A stretch of DNA of 38,441 nt from Sulfurimonadaceae bacterium (GCA_028685945.1 JAQUCZ010000001.1:1-38441), one strand, 5' to 3'; counted from the first letter of the stretch, positions 1 to 9,700 are shown. The notes: generated by a model not told the origin, from the sequence alone. Made by a program: numbers and translations.

Positions 1-2
1 TT

Positions 3-566
3 GTTTCAATTAAAGATATTAAAACATTTATCCGAGCAATGCGTATTACGATTAATGAGATTCCCGAAGCGGAGGGATGGATTGTAGGTCCGACGGATGA
101 AGATCCCGAGTATTTTCACGAATGTGAACAGATGGTTGAATCTTTAGGTCTAAACGAAAAAGTGAAGTTTTTGGGTTTTCAAAATATTAAAGAGATATTA
201 CCGCAATCGGCATTGCAAACACTCACGTCTATCAGTGAAGGGATGCCTTTGGTGATTTTAGAAGGGTTTGCGGCCGGCGTTCCTTGCGTTGCGACGGATG
301 TCGGGAGTTGCCGCGATCTTATATACGGAGGGCTTAATGAGGAGGATATCGGTTTAGGCGCGGCAGGAGCGATTACGCACATAGCGAATCCCTCGGAACT
401 TGCCAAGGCGTATATCCGTTTTTTAAGCGATTTTGCATTATGGAAACAAGCACAAGAGGTTGCCCTAGAAAGGGTAGAGAAGTATTATAGACAAGAGATG
501 TTTTTGGAAGAATACCGTGCACTTTATGCACAGAGTATGAATAAAGAGGAATCATGGCGGGCATAG
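3..566 (+). CDS. pelF: PelF-like glycosyltransferase, C-terminal part (5' end outside window)
   Basis: This is the C-terminal part of a GT-B fold family 4 glycosyltransferase; the reading frame is open to the left edge of the window, so the gene is partial and the first internal ATG at 39 is not its start. The visible 187 residues cover the nucleotide-sugar half. The stretch SEGMPLVILEG contains the EX7E motif of retaining GT4 enzymes, followed by the AAGVPCVATDVG loop. PelF is the cytoplasmic enzyme that polymerises the Pel polysaccharide from UDP-sugars (UDP-GalNAc/UDP-GlcNAc). The assignment rests on this fold plus pelG starting inside its last codons (13-bp overlap at 554-566), an order conserved in Pel operons. 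Confidence 0.85.
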   Translation, partial: VSIKDIKTFIRAMRITINEIPEAEGWIVGPTDEDPEYFHECEQMVESLGLNEKVKFLGFQNIKEILPQSALQTLTSISEGMPLVILEGFAAGVPCVATDVGSCRDLIYGGLNEEDIGLGAAGAITHIANPSELAKAYIRFLSDFALWKQAQEVALERVEKYYRQEMFLEEYRALYAQSMNKEESWRA

Positions 567-1927
567 GATTTGAACTGCGAAGAATGCTTCATAAAGATCG
601 GCTTCTTTCTTTAGCAAAAGTATACGGCTATTCCGCTATTTTAAGTTCTGGTCCTTGGGTTATTTCGATCGTCGCGATTATTTTGGTAGGATTTATTAAC
701 CTTTCGACGTTGGGAACCATGTCGCAGGCAGCAAAATTTCAGATTGTCGTTACATATGCGATTGCACTCGCTTCAAGTTTGATTGTAACGGGGATATTGC
801 AGCTCCCTTTTACGCGTTACGTAGCCGATTTGATATTCGCAAAAAAAGAGAACGAGGTTCTTCCCTCCTATTTCGGTGCTATTTTTATCTCTTGGATACT
901 CGGTCTTCCTTTTGTCGTACCTCTGGCTTTATATGCTTTTGAAGAACAAAATTTTCTTTTTATTATGGGTGTAATCTCGGTATTTTTGATACTGTGCGGC
1001 GTTTGGATATCGAGTATTTTGGCAGCTAGTTTAAAATATTACCGAGGTGTAGTGTGGGCATATTTTATCTCCTATGCACTTATCGTCGTTTTTTCCTACT
1101 GGGTAGGCGATACCGTTGAAGCACTATTGTTTATCTTTTTTGCCGGTAATGCCGTTTTGTTTGTTATTTTGATGACGTTGATTATTAAATCGTATAACTC
1201 GTCGATTTTTATGAAGCTTGATTTTTTCTTCGCACCGAATTTTTATTGGACACTGGCAATCGCCGGATTGACTTATAATTTGGGTGCGTGGGTCGACAAA
1301 TTTATATTTTGGTACCACCCTATGACCGGCGAAGCGGTTATAGGAAAACTTCATGCTTCGGTAGTTTACGACATACCCATTTTTTTGGCATATCTCTCTA
1401 TATTGCCTTCAATGGCTATTTTCTTTTTTAGGCTTGAAACAGATTTTGCGGAAAAGTACGAGTTGTACTACGATGCAGTTCGAAACGGAGGAACTCTTCA
1501 TGCCATTCGTCGCTACAGAAACGAGATGGTGAGTATAGTGCGCCATGCCATCAGAGAGATTATAGTGATACAGGGTGTACTGAACATTATTCTTTTTTTA
1601 AGCGCACCCGAACTTTTTAGGATATTGCATATTCCTCAACTTTATATTGGACTTTTATATATCCTTACCGTAGGTGCAATGTTGCAGGTGAGTTTTATGT
1701 CCGTTTTGGCAATGCTGTATTATCTCGATAGGAAAAAAACGGCTATGTGGCTTTGTATATCTTTTTTCGTACTTAACGGCGCATTGACCTATATTTCGAT
1801 AGGCATGGGTCCTGCAATGTTCGGATACGGATATACGGTTTCGCTGCTTTTGGTCTTCACCGCAAGCGTTTTGGCGATAAGAAATGAAATGGAGAGACTC
1901 GACTATGAAACGTTTATGTTGCAATAA
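554..1927 (+). CDS. pelG: PelG inner-membrane protein of Pel polysaccharide export
   Basis: A 457-residue polytopic membrane protein with about twelve hydrophobic segments along its whole length and the typical PelG opening MAGIGFELRRML followed by a YSAILSSGPW segment. PelG is the MOP-like inner-membrane partner that works with PelD, PelE and PelF to move the Pel chain across the membrane during synthesis. The length matches the family. The ATG at 554 has an upstream GAGGA and lies within the end of pelF, so the two are translationally coupled. Its last codons overlap pelA. The assignment is firm for the family; transport itself is known from Pseudomonas, not shown here. Confidence 0.9.
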   Translation: MAGIGFELRRMLHKDRLLSLAKVYGYSAILSSGPWVISIVAIILVGFINLSTLGTMSQAAKFQIVVTYAIALASSLIVTGILQLPFTRYVADLIFAKKENEVLPSYFGAIFISWILGLPFVVPLALYAFEEQNFLFIMGVISVFLILCGVWISSILAASLKYYRGVVWAYFISYALIVVFSYWVGDTVEALLFIFFAGNAVLFVILMTLIIKSYNSSIFMKLDFFFAPNFYWTLAIAGLTYNLGAWVDKFIFWYHPMTGEAVIGKLHASVVYDIPIFLAYLSILPSMAIFFFRLETDFAEKYELYYDAVRNGGTLHAIRRYRNEMVSIVRHAIREIIVIQGVLNIILFLSAPELFRILHIPQLYIGLLYILTVGAMLQVSFMSVLAMLYYLDRKKTAMWLCISFFVLNGALTYISIGMGPAMFGYGYTVSLLLVFTASVLAIRNEMERLDYETFMLQ

Positions 1928-4643
1928 AATTATTTTTTTTCTATTAACATTGGTTGTTGCGCTGCAGGCTTCTTTGGATAAAAAGAGCGCGATTGTTTAC
2001 TACGGAGATCAAATCTCTTATCCGACGGTCGGTATTCACGATTACATTATCGTTGAACCGAGAAATACGAATGTTTATACACACGGCTTTTCTCTTTATA
2101 AAAAAAAGATATACGCCTATGTAAGTGTTTTTGAGGTCGAAAAAGGGGATGCAACGATTGATTCTTCGTGGGTGATCGCCCAAAATGAAGCATGGGGAAG
2201 TGTCGTACTCGATTTACGAAACGAAGCATATCGGAAGTATCTTTTGGAAAAAATAGAAGCGTTACATGCCAAAGGATTTGAAAACTTTTTTTTTGACACG
2301 CTTGATTCTTACATGCTCTATGCAAAAACGGCGGAACAAAAAGAGAGTTTTGAAAAAAGTTTAGCAGATTTTATCCAAGAGGTGCATCGACGTTTCAGCA
2401 ATGCCAAGATAGTGCTCAACAGAGGATTCGAAATCATCGATTCCGTACACTCTTGTATCGACGCCGTTTTATTCGAGTCGTATCACTACGGATTGGGAGA
2501 AGGGGCGCAAGGGTACAAAAAGGTTTCAAACGGGGATAAGGAGTGGCTTGATTATCATATCGCGAAGATCCAGCGTTACGGGCTTGATGTTATTTCGGTG
2601 GAGTATTTGCCGCAAGATCAAATGGAAAAAATCGATGAGGCGATAGATGTTATAGAAGCCAAAGGGATGATCCCTTACATAAGCGAGAGAGAACTCGATA
2701 TTTACGGAAAGTCTTCTAAAAATGGATTGAAAAGGGAGGTGTTCGTTTTAATTGATGAGAGTCAAAAAGATAGAATGGTTCAAGGAGCGCATCAGTATCT
2801 TTCGATGCCTTTGGAATATCTGGGATATATTCCGAAACTTTACGACTTGACCCAAGGGTTGCCCGATGTGCGCTACATGAAACATTATGCGGGTGTGGTT
2901 ATTTGGCTTGAGAATTTTACTACGGACCCCGACGGATTGCGCCGATGGCTTGAAGAGATCAAAAAATCCGGAATAAAGATCGTATTTATGAATAATTTCG
3001 GTTTTCTCCCAACTCTTACCAATATGAAGTTTTTAGAGATAGATGCATTACAAAAAAATGAAGATATAGATACGCCGAGCAAACTCGTACATTATGTAAA
3101 ACAGACGGGTTTTGAGATAGAAGCTTCGCCAAATTCACTCGAGACGCTTTACTTGCAACCGCGTAATGCAAAAGCTCTTTTACGTTATGAAGATACACAA
3201 GGGCAATATACGGTACCGGCGGCCATTACGTCTTGGGGAGGGTATGCGCTTGATGAAGCGTTAATGGTACAGATTCAGCAAGATAGTTTGTGGGTGATAG
3301 ATCCGTTTTGGTTTTTACAAGAAGCACTTGAGTTAAAACCCTTAGCCGTACCCGACGTAACGACGCACAACGGCAGAAGGATATTTTTTGCCCATGTCGA
3401 CGGCGACGGGATCATGAGCAGGGCAGAGTTTAATCCCGGATTACTTGCGGGTGAAGTGATTGTAGAGGAGATTTTGAAACCTTATAAAGTGCCCCATTCC
3501 ATTTCGTTTATCGGTGCAGAGATTAACCCCGAGGGGCTATACCCCGATCTTTCGCCCAGACTCTTGGAGATAGTCAAAAAGACGTACGCACTCGAAAACG
3601 TAGAAGCCGCGACACATACCTATACCCATCCGTTTTATTGGGGCAAAATAGAGGATGCTACTCTCGATGCATCTTACAGATTGGACGTAAAAGGGTATTC
3701 GTTTTCGTATGAGAGAGAAATATTAGGCTCTTTGGAGGAGATAAATACAAAATTTTTACCCTCGAAAAAAGAGCATGCCAAGACAATTTATTGGAGTGGC
3801 ATGTGCGATCCAAGAGAGGATGTACTAGAGTTCGTTTACAAACACGGCATACTGAACATTAACGGAGGCGATACGATTATTACAAACAGTTCCCCGTGGC
3901 TTTCATTGGTTGCTCCTTTGGGACTTGCACGCGGAGAATACTATCAAATATATACGGGAGCGCAGAATGAAAATATCTATACGAATAATTGGCAGGGTCC
4001 TTATTGGGGATTTAAGAAGGTAGTCCAGACGTTTGAACGTACCGAACATCCTAGACGTTTAAAACCTATTAATATCTATTATCACCTTTATGCAGGAACT
4101 AAAACGGCATCTTTGCGCGCTTTAAAATACGCCTTTGATTGGGCTCTGAAGCAGGAAATATACCCGATTTACGCTTCGGAATATATACCCAAAGTAATGG
4201 ATTTTTATACCCTTTCTTTGTCCAATGAAGAGGAGACATGGTTACTCGAAGGTGCAAGGGATATTAAAACCGTGCGGTTTGCGAAAAAGGTTTTTGCGGA
4301 TATGGAACGTTCCGATGGAGTGATCGGTGCTAAAGCAACCTCCAATCAAACATATTTTCATCTTGATCATGGGCAGAGCCAACGTATCGTACTGCGATCA
4401 AGCGCTCCTCAAGAGGAAGTGTATCTGCTTGATGCAAATGTGGCTCTTGAGAAAGTGTTTCAGGAAAAAGGGAAAATAACATACCGTTTTGCAGGGCATG
4501 TGCCCGCGGCGATGCGTTGGCATGTACCTCAAAAATGTTACGTGACTACGCTACAAGATGCCGAGATAACAAGAAGTTCGGATCTACTGACGTTAACGTT
4601 TTCAAACGCAAAAGAGGGAGTACTTGATGTTACGTGCAGATGA
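1905..4643 (+). CDS. pelA: PelA-like bifunctional periplasmic glycoside hydrolase / deacetylase
   Basis: I choose the ATG at 1905 (912 aa) over 1884 because it has a GGAGAG upstream and begins directly with a signal peptide (MKRLCCNKIIFFLLTLVVAL). Residues about 25-270 form a TM1410/GH114-like TIM barrel with candidate acids Asp131 (FFFDTLDSY) and Glu191 (LFESYHYG). A Rossmann-like middle segment follows (about 275-420). The C-terminal half is a CE4-like deacetylase with HVDGDG (His497, Asp499, Asp501) and the metal-binding pair His571/His575 in THTYTHP. This is the PelA architecture: partial deacetylation and trimming of the GalNAc-rich Pel polymer in the periplasm. It overlaps pelG by 23 bp and the next gene by 17 bp. 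Confidence 0.88.
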   Translation: MKRLCCNKIIFFLLTLVVALQASLDKKSAIVYYGDQISYPTVGIHDYIIVEPRNTNVYTHGFSLYKKKIYAYVSVFEVEKGDATIDSSWVIAQNEAWGSVVLDLRNEAYRKYLLEKIEALHAKGFENFFFDTLDSYMLYAKTAEQKESFEKSLADFIQEVHRRFSNAKIVLNRGFEIIDSVHSCIDAVLFESYHYGLGEGAQGYKKVSNGDKEWLDYHIAKIQRYGLDVISVEYLPQDQMEKIDEAIDVIEAKGMIPYISERELDIYGKSSKNGLKREVFVLIDESQKDRMVQGAHQYLSMPLEYLGYIPKLYDLTQGLPDVRYMKHYAGVVIWLENFTTDPDGLRRWLEEIKKSGIKIVFMNNFGFLPTLTNMKFLEIDALQKNEDIDTPSKLVHYVKQTGFEIEASPNSLETLYLQPRNAKALLRYEDTQGQYTVPAAITSWGGYALDEALMVQIQQDSLWVIDPFWFLQEALELKPLAVPDVTTHNGRRIFFAHVDGDGIMSRAEFNPGLLAGEVIVEEILKPYKVPHSISFIGAEINPEGLYPDLSPRLLEIVKKTYALENVEAATHTYTHPFYWGKIEDATLDASYRLDVKGYSFSYEREILGSLEEINTKFLPSKKEHAKTIYWSGMCDPREDVLEFVYKHGILNINGGDTIITNSSPWLSLVAPLGLARGEYYQIYTGAQNENIYTNNWQGPYWGFKKVVQTFERTEHPRRLKPINIYYHLYAGTKTASLRALKYAFDWALKQEIYPIYASEYIPKVMDFYTLSLSNEEETWLLEGARDIKTVRFAKKVFADMERSDGVIGAKATSNQTYFHLDHGQSQRIVLRSSAPQEEVYLLDANVALEKVFQEKGKITYRFAGHVPAAMRWHVPQKCYVTTLQDAEITRSSDLLTLTFSNAKEGVLDVTCR

Positions 4644-5643
4644 AGAAAGACTCTTTGTAGCAACGTATAAAGAGATCGCAATCGTTTTTATAAGTTTCGC
4701 GATGATCTTATTTTTTCTTTATCCCAAAGATATTTTAAAAGAGAATGTTTTGACCGAAGAGAGTAACTACGATTTAAGTGTCCTGTATCTTAAAAATATG
4801 TTGCGCCACGATCCGCAAAACGAAGTTTTAATGTTGGCTTTGGCAAAAAAAGGAATAGCACTTGAAAAGAACGATCTTGCACAGCATCTGCTTGAGACAC
4901 TTTTAAACAGCGACAATCGAGAGATTCGATATGAGGCGCACGAACTCAGCTACCTTTTGACCAAGCAAACCTACCTTTTAGGTGCAAAGGAAGAATTGCA
5001 TGCGCGTTTACAAACTTTATTCGGTCAAGTTATGCTTCAATTTCACATAAAAGACAAAGTGCTTTTTTGGTATGAAGAAGCACTTTTTTTGGAACGTTTC
5101 GAAGATGCAAGAAAGTTACTCGACACACACATGCTCTCTTACGGCGAGGATATGAAAATGTTACAGATGCGTTATTATTTAGCGCAAAAAAAAGGGGAAG
5201 ATCCTCGTCCTTTTTTACATAAGTTGCAGCAAGCGGATATAGGTAATAGGGATACATGGCTTATGGCAGAGTATTATTATCTCAATGATACCAAGCGTGA
5301 TGAAGAGCTTATAGCATTTTTGAAACTACATGCCAAAGAAAATAATACATTTGAGAAATATTTGCTGGAAACGTATGTCGGCACAAATCAGTATAAAAAA
5401 GCATCTGCGTTTTATCTCCGGCGCTATATACGTACAAAACGCAAAGAGGAGCTTAAAAACGCATTGCAAACGCTGGTTGCGGGAGATCTTTTGGAAGAGG
5501 CAGTGGCATTGGCACAAAAATACGAACCCCAAGCGTTGGAAGACAAAGCTTTGAGGGAGTATTTCTTAAAGCTTTATATCAGCGCTTCGCAGACCCAAAA
5601 AGCGTCTGATTTTGCTAAAAAAATATTGGAAGCAGGGCGATGA
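4627..5643 (+). CDS. PelE-like inner-membrane TPR protein
   Basis: A 338-residue protein with one N-terminal membrane segment (about residues 13-33, IAIVFISFAMILFFLYP) followed by helical repeats of TPR type to the C-terminus. The size, single-pass topology and TPR content match PelE, which sits in the inner-membrane PelD-E-F-G synthase complex. Sequence identity to PelE cannot be judged by eye, so I leave the symbol empty. I take ATG 4627 rather than the adjacent TTG 4624, since GAGGGAG lies 7-13 bases upstream. It starts inside pelA and its TGA overlaps the next ATG (ATGA), so translation is coupled. An unrelated TPR protein recruited to the operon is possible. Confidence 0.65.
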   Translation: MLRADEERLFVATYKEIAIVFISFAMILFFLYPKDILKENVLTEESNYDLSVLYLKNMLRHDPQNEVLMLALAKKGIALEKNDLAQHLLETLLNSDNREIRYEAHELSYLLTKQTYLLGAKEELHARLQTLFGQVMLQFHIKDKVLFWYEEALFLERFEDARKLLDTHMLSYGEDMKMLQMRYYLAQKKGEDPRPFLHKLQQADIGNRDTWLMAEYYYLNDTKRDEELIAFLKLHAKENNTFEKYLLETYVGTNQYKKASAFYLRRYIRTKRKEELKNALQTLVAGDLLEEAVALAQKYEPQALEDKALREYFLKLYISASQTQKASDFAKKILEAGR

Positions 5644-8600
5644 AATTTTTTCTGACGCTTCTTTTCCTTTTTTTTGCGATACGCGCGGAAGAAACAGCAA
5701 CGTGCTATACCATACAGCTTGTGAGTTTAAAAAACACTCCGCTAAATGTTGCGAGTTTGCAAAAGGCAGAGCATGGGGAATGCAAGGCGATGCAAATAGG
5801 CTCGAACGTAACGTTGCGTTGCGGGTGCTACGAAAAACTTAAAGATGCAAAAGAAGCACACCGAGGGTTTGTCAAAAAGTATCCAAAAAGCGTGATTGTT
5901 ACAACGTATGCATCTCGGTTTAAGGATGCTTTTGCAGCATCTCCCCGACAAAGTTTCAAGCATATCTCTTTGGATGAATTACAGCTTTTATTGGAAACGT
6001 TTCTTTATAACAACGATTTGGAAGAAGCTTACAAGGTCGTATCGGAGGGGTGTGAGAGAGCGCCGCATTCACTTTATTGGCATGAACAAGCGGCAAAAAT
6101 AGCCCGATGGAGTTCGAGACCTCTTGAAGCGATGTCTCATATGATTTTTCTTTATAAAAAAACAAATGATCCCGCTTTGGAGGAGCAGATTTTAGCATAT
6201 GCACTCGGAGCGAGTCGTTACGAAGATGCCCTGCCGATTGTAAGACGACGCTTTGAGGCAGAGCAAAACCAAAGCAATAAAACATTGTTGCTTTATGTAT
6301 ATGAGCAGCTAGGAGTTCCTGAAGAGGCAGCATCCGTATTTATGGAATTATATCGGCAGAACCCTCATAAGCAAGAGTATGTAGGCGATGCGCTGAGAAT
6401 ATATTTAGAGACGGGGCAGATGCAGGAGGCAGATGAGGCGGTAGTACTTATTGAGGAGAAAAAACTTTATACGCATATGAACCTTTTTCGTGTAGCTTCC
6501 TATTATTATATGCGTGGAAAAATAGATAAAGCATACGTTTTTTTAAAGCAAGGCATCGCAAGTGCAAAAAAGGAACATCTAGCGTATTGGATATTTTTAA
6601 GCGATCTTGCGTGGCATATGCTTGATTACGAAAGTGCGGCAAAAGCATCTTTGCAGCTTATTGAACAAAAAGAGGGGCGTATCGTTGATTACGAGCGCGT
6701 TGTTTTTTATTATTACTCCGATGAAAAAGAAAAAAGTTACGCATGGGCAAAAGAAGGGTATGAAAAATACGGTCATTTTTATCTTTTTTACTCTTTTGCA
6801 ACATTGGGAAACACTCTGGGCAAATACGATGAGCTTGCAAAAAGTTTCGCCGCCATCAAATCGGGAGATCCGCTCTTGGAAGAGGGTGCTTTTTGGTTTT
6901 TAAAGGCGCAGGTTGCCCTTGCTTCCGGCGATTTCGAGGGTGCAAAAAAGGCATTGGAACATGCCAAGAAATTAAGTCTTGGAAACGTCGAGGCGCTTCG
7001 TGCACTTGTTTGGTTTTACAAAGATTACGGGCTGTCGAAGGAACTGGCGCTGATGCTTCAAGAGCTTGAAGAATCACATGTCGATCCAAAGTTGTATTTT
7101 TTGTTTGCTTCGGCATATTACGATCTGCACCAAATCGACAAAGCTATGGGCTACCTTCAAAAGATACGAAGAGATAAACCTCAATGGGTGGACGTCGATT
7201 TTTTACTTCTAGAAGCAACCCTTTACGCCGCACAGGAGAATGCCGATGCACAAACAATCGTATTGCGTCAAGCACGTGCGTTTTTAGAACGTCAAGTACG
7301 GGAAAACCCCTCTATGCGAAGCGACAAAAGCTTCCTTTATAAAGAGTTGCAGGTAGCGCTTCACTTAGATTCCAAAGAGCATTTTAAGGCAAAACTTTCA
7401 CAAGCCCGCTCCCTTTTGGATGCGCAGGAGTATGAAGCGATTGCATACTCTTTTGCATTGACGACCCAATCGTATGAACAAAGCAGGGCGCTTTATTATG
7501 CAGGAACTTCGGGCAATATATGGCAAGATTTTAACAATGCAATGCTTTTTGGGAAGCATGAAACAATGATCGATCTCCTTCAAAGGCACAGAGATAAACT
7601 TCCACGTTTGGATGCTTCGCTAGCGGCGGGAAAAGAGGGGGAGGTTTCTTTGGCGCAAGCTTTGGCATGGGATGCTTTACAGGACAATGCCAGTTCTTAC
7701 CAAGCTTACAGAAGACACTTGGATCTCACACAAAAGTATGCCGATCGGTTCTCTTTAAAAGTACATAATGTGACCCGAGAGGAGCTTGTACAAAACGCAT
7801 TGGAAGTAAAAAATTCGATTGCATTAATCGGCGGATGGTATGCGACGCAACATCTCAAGCAAGAGCAAAATAAAGAGGCTCGTGCAAATGTTTTCGCGCA
7901 CATGCCAAGCAGCACAACAAAAGCGGAACTCGGGCTGCAACGATTGTTTTTAAGAGGACATGCAGGTATCGGTATCGGGTATCGCAAAGCGATGCAGGAG
8001 TATATCTCATGGCATGTAAGATTAGTACATACATGGAACGACGACTTAGAAACAAAATTGGAATATCTCGCAAACGGAGACGCTTTGGAGAGTATCGGAT
8101 TATTGCTTGGGGCTAGAAAAAGCTCCTATTCCTTCGGGGTCGTATATAATGTTCTTCCGAGTACGAGAGCTTCTTTTTCGTATGAATGTAACAATTATGA
8201 TTCGCAAGAGGGGACAGCATTGGCTGAGGGAAGCTACATGCGATTGGGAGTAAATCGCACGATTAAAAGTGCCTATCCTGAAATTGCGGCAGAGCTTTTT
8301 TACGATCAAGCGAAATACGAACGTAAGGAAAACGGTTTTTCAAAATTAGAAACTACGCTTTACCAAGCCCCACGAGATGTGATTCCTCAAGATTTTTACA
8401 ATGTAGGTATCACTTTGGGCATCGGTGCGAGTGCAGCAGAGAACTACACGCGCGTGTGGAGACCTTTTGGGATGGTTACGACATCTTTTAACGGGAAAGA
8501 GGGTGCCTGGAACGTAAGCGGCGATGTCGGAATCGGGGGGAAAATCTTACATCAAGATCACACCGTGATCGGCTTTAGATATGCCGATACGGTTGTCGGA

Positions 8601-8660
8601 GTGCCGAGTACGACACGGGAAATTTATCTGAATTACACTTTGTACTACAATGCTCCTTAG
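5640..8660 (+). CDS. pelB: PelB-like TPR and outer-membrane beta-barrel export protein with SPOR-like N-terminus
   Basis: A 1006-residue secreted protein: signal peptide (about 1-17), a short Cys-containing SPOR-like segment (about 20-90, YTIQLVSL opening), a long alpha-helical TPR superhelix (about 95-650), and a C-terminal region (about 740-1006) with alternating aromatic and small residues typical of an outer-membrane beta-barrel, ending LNYTLYYNAP. PelB of Pseudomonas has the TPR-plus-porin layout and exports Pel across the outer membrane while its TPRs guide PelA. The SPOR-like segment is not part of the usual PelB description. It is the last gene of the operon and its stop codon overlaps the convergent galE stop. 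Confidence 0.8.
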   Translation: MKFFLTLLFLFFAIRAEETATCYTIQLVSLKNTPLNVASLQKAEHGECKAMQIGSNVTLRCGCYEKLKDAKEAHRGFVKKYPKSVIVTTYASRFKDAFAASPRQSFKHISLDELQLLLETFLYNNDLEEAYKVVSEGCERAPHSLYWHEQAAKIARWSSRPLEAMSHMIFLYKKTNDPALEEQILAYALGASRYEDALPIVRRRFEAEQNQSNKTLLLYVYEQLGVPEEAASVFMELYRQNPHKQEYVGDALRIYLETGQMQEADEAVVLIEEKKLYTHMNLFRVASYYYMRGKIDKAYVFLKQGIASAKKEHLAYWIFLSDLAWHMLDYESAAKASLQLIEQKEGRIVDYERVVFYYYSDEKEKSYAWAKEGYEKYGHFYLFYSFATLGNTLGKYDELAKSFAAIKSGDPLLEEGAFWFLKAQVALASGDFEGAKKALEHAKKLSLGNVEALRALVWFYKDYGLSKELALMLQELEESHVDPKLYFLFASAYYDLHQIDKAMGYLQKIRRDKPQWVDVDFLLLEATLYAAQENADAQTIVLRQARAFLERQVRENPSMRSDKSFLYKELQVALHLDSKEHFKAKLSQARSLLDAQEYEAIAYSFALTTQSYEQSRALYYAGTSGNIWQDFNNAMLFGKHETMIDLLQRHRDKLPRLDASLAAGKEGEVSLAQALAWDALQDNASSYQAYRRHLDLTQKYADRFSLKVHNVTREELVQNALEVKNSIALIGGWYATQHLKQEQNKEARANVFAHMPSSTTKAELGLQRLFLRGHAGIGIGYRKAMQEYISWHVRLVHTWNDDLETKLEYLANGDALESIGLLLGARKSSYSFGVVYNVLPSTRASFSYECNNYDSQEGTALAEGSYMRLGVNRTIKSAYPEIAAELFYDQAKYERKENGFSKLETTLYQAPRDVIPQDFYNVGITLGIGASAAENYTRVWRPFGMVTTSFNGKEGAWNVSGDVGIGGKILHQDHTVIGFRYADTVVGVPSTTREIYLNYTLYYNAP

Positions 8661-8665
8661 GGAGC
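8652..8665. terminator. Small hairpin on both convergent stop codons
   Basis: GCTCC-TTAG-GGAGC forms a 5-bp stem with a 4-base loop. The loop holds the TAG of pelB (8658-8660) and, on the other strand, the TAA of galE (8657-8659). A short T-run follows on the plus strand only. It may end both transcripts, but the stem is short, so the terminator role is weakly supported. Confidence 0.4.
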
Positions 8666-9673
8666 TTTGGTGTAGCCTTCTGGATTTTGCGATTGCCAGC
8701 GCCAGGCATCTTCGCACATCTCTTCAATCCCTCTTGTGGCATGCCAGCCCAAAACCTCTTTGGCATAACTAGGATCGGCAAAACACTCGGCGATATCGCC
8801 GCTTCTTCTAGGTGCTATCTTGTAGGGGACTTTTTTTCCCGAAGCTTTCTCAAACGCCGCTACCGTCTCTAAAACAGAATACCCTTTCCCGGTTCCCAGA
8901 TTAACGATGAGAAGCTCTTGGAGCGACTCTAGTTTTTGTAACGCTTTTATATGCCCTAGCGAGAGATCGACGACGTGGATATAATCTCGAACTCCCGTGC
9001 CGTCTTTGGTCGCATAATCGTTGCCGAAAACACTGAGGTATTCCCGTTTTCCCACGGCGGTTTGGGAGATAAAAGGCAGAAGGTTATTGGGTATGCCGTT
9101 TGGATCCTCCCCTATAAGGCCGCTTTTATGGGCTCCGATGGGGTTGAAATAGCGCAGTATCACGATTTTAAAACTCGGATCGCTTACGTAAAGATCACGC
9201 AGGATATACTCTATAAAAAGTTTGGTGCGCCCGTAAGGATTTGTTGCACTCAGGGGAAAATCCTCTTTAATAGGCGTGGCATGCGGGTCGCCGTAAACCG
9301 TAGCCGAAGAGCTAAAGACGATTTTTTTGCAGCCGTATTGTTGCATCGTCTCTAAAAGCACGAGTGTTCCGTTGATATTGTTGTCGTAGTATTCCAAAGG
9401 TTTGCTGAGAGACTCCCCCACCGCTTTGAGACCTGCAAAATGGATAACCGAATCTATTTCGTAGTTTTGAAATATCTCTTGAAGTTTGCCTTTATCGCGT
9501 ATATCCCCCTCGATGAACGAAACTTTTTTCGAGGTGATCTGCTCAATGCGCGCCAGACTTTGCGACGATGCATTGGAGAGGTTATCCAAAACAAGAACTT
9601 CGTAGCCTGCATTTAAAAGTTCGACGCAGGTATGTGAACCGATATACCCCGCTCCTCCTGTAACTAAAACCAT
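8657..9673 (-). CDS. galE: UDP-glucose/UDP-N-acetylglucosamine 4-epimerase
   Basis: A 338-residue extended short-chain dehydrogenase. TGGAGYIGSH (5-14) binds NAD, and the catalytic set is Ser122, Tyr147 and Lys151 (YGRTK). The active-site gatekeeper that is Tyr299 in E. coli GalE aligns here with Cys297 (DIAECFAD). Human GALE has Cys at this position and accepts UDP-GlcNAc as well as UDP-Glc, so I predict a bifunctional epimerase able to make UDP-GalNAc. It lies tail to tail with the Pel operon, whose product is GalNAc-rich. The ATG has AGAGGA upstream, and a -10 box of its own lies in the 56-bp gap to rnhB. Confidence 0.93.
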   Translation of the reverse strand: MVLVTGGAGYIGSHTCVELLNAGYEVLVLDNLSNASSQSLARIEQITSKKVSFIEGDIRDKGKLQEIFQNYEIDSVIHFAGLKAVGESLSKPLEYYDNNINGTLVLLETMQQYGCKKIVFSSSATVYGDPHATPIKEDFPLSATNPYGRTKLFIEYILRDLYVSDPSFKIVILRYFNPIGAHKSGLIGEDPNGIPNNLLPFISQTAVGKREYLSVFGNDYATKDGTGVRDYIHVVDLSLGHIKALQKLESLQELLIVNLGTGKGYSVLETVAAFEKASGKKVPYKIAPRRSGDIAECFADPSYAKEVLGWHATRGIEEMCEDAWRWQSQNPEGYTKAP

Positions 9674-9700
9674 AAAAAATCCTCTAAAAAAATAAAGTCT

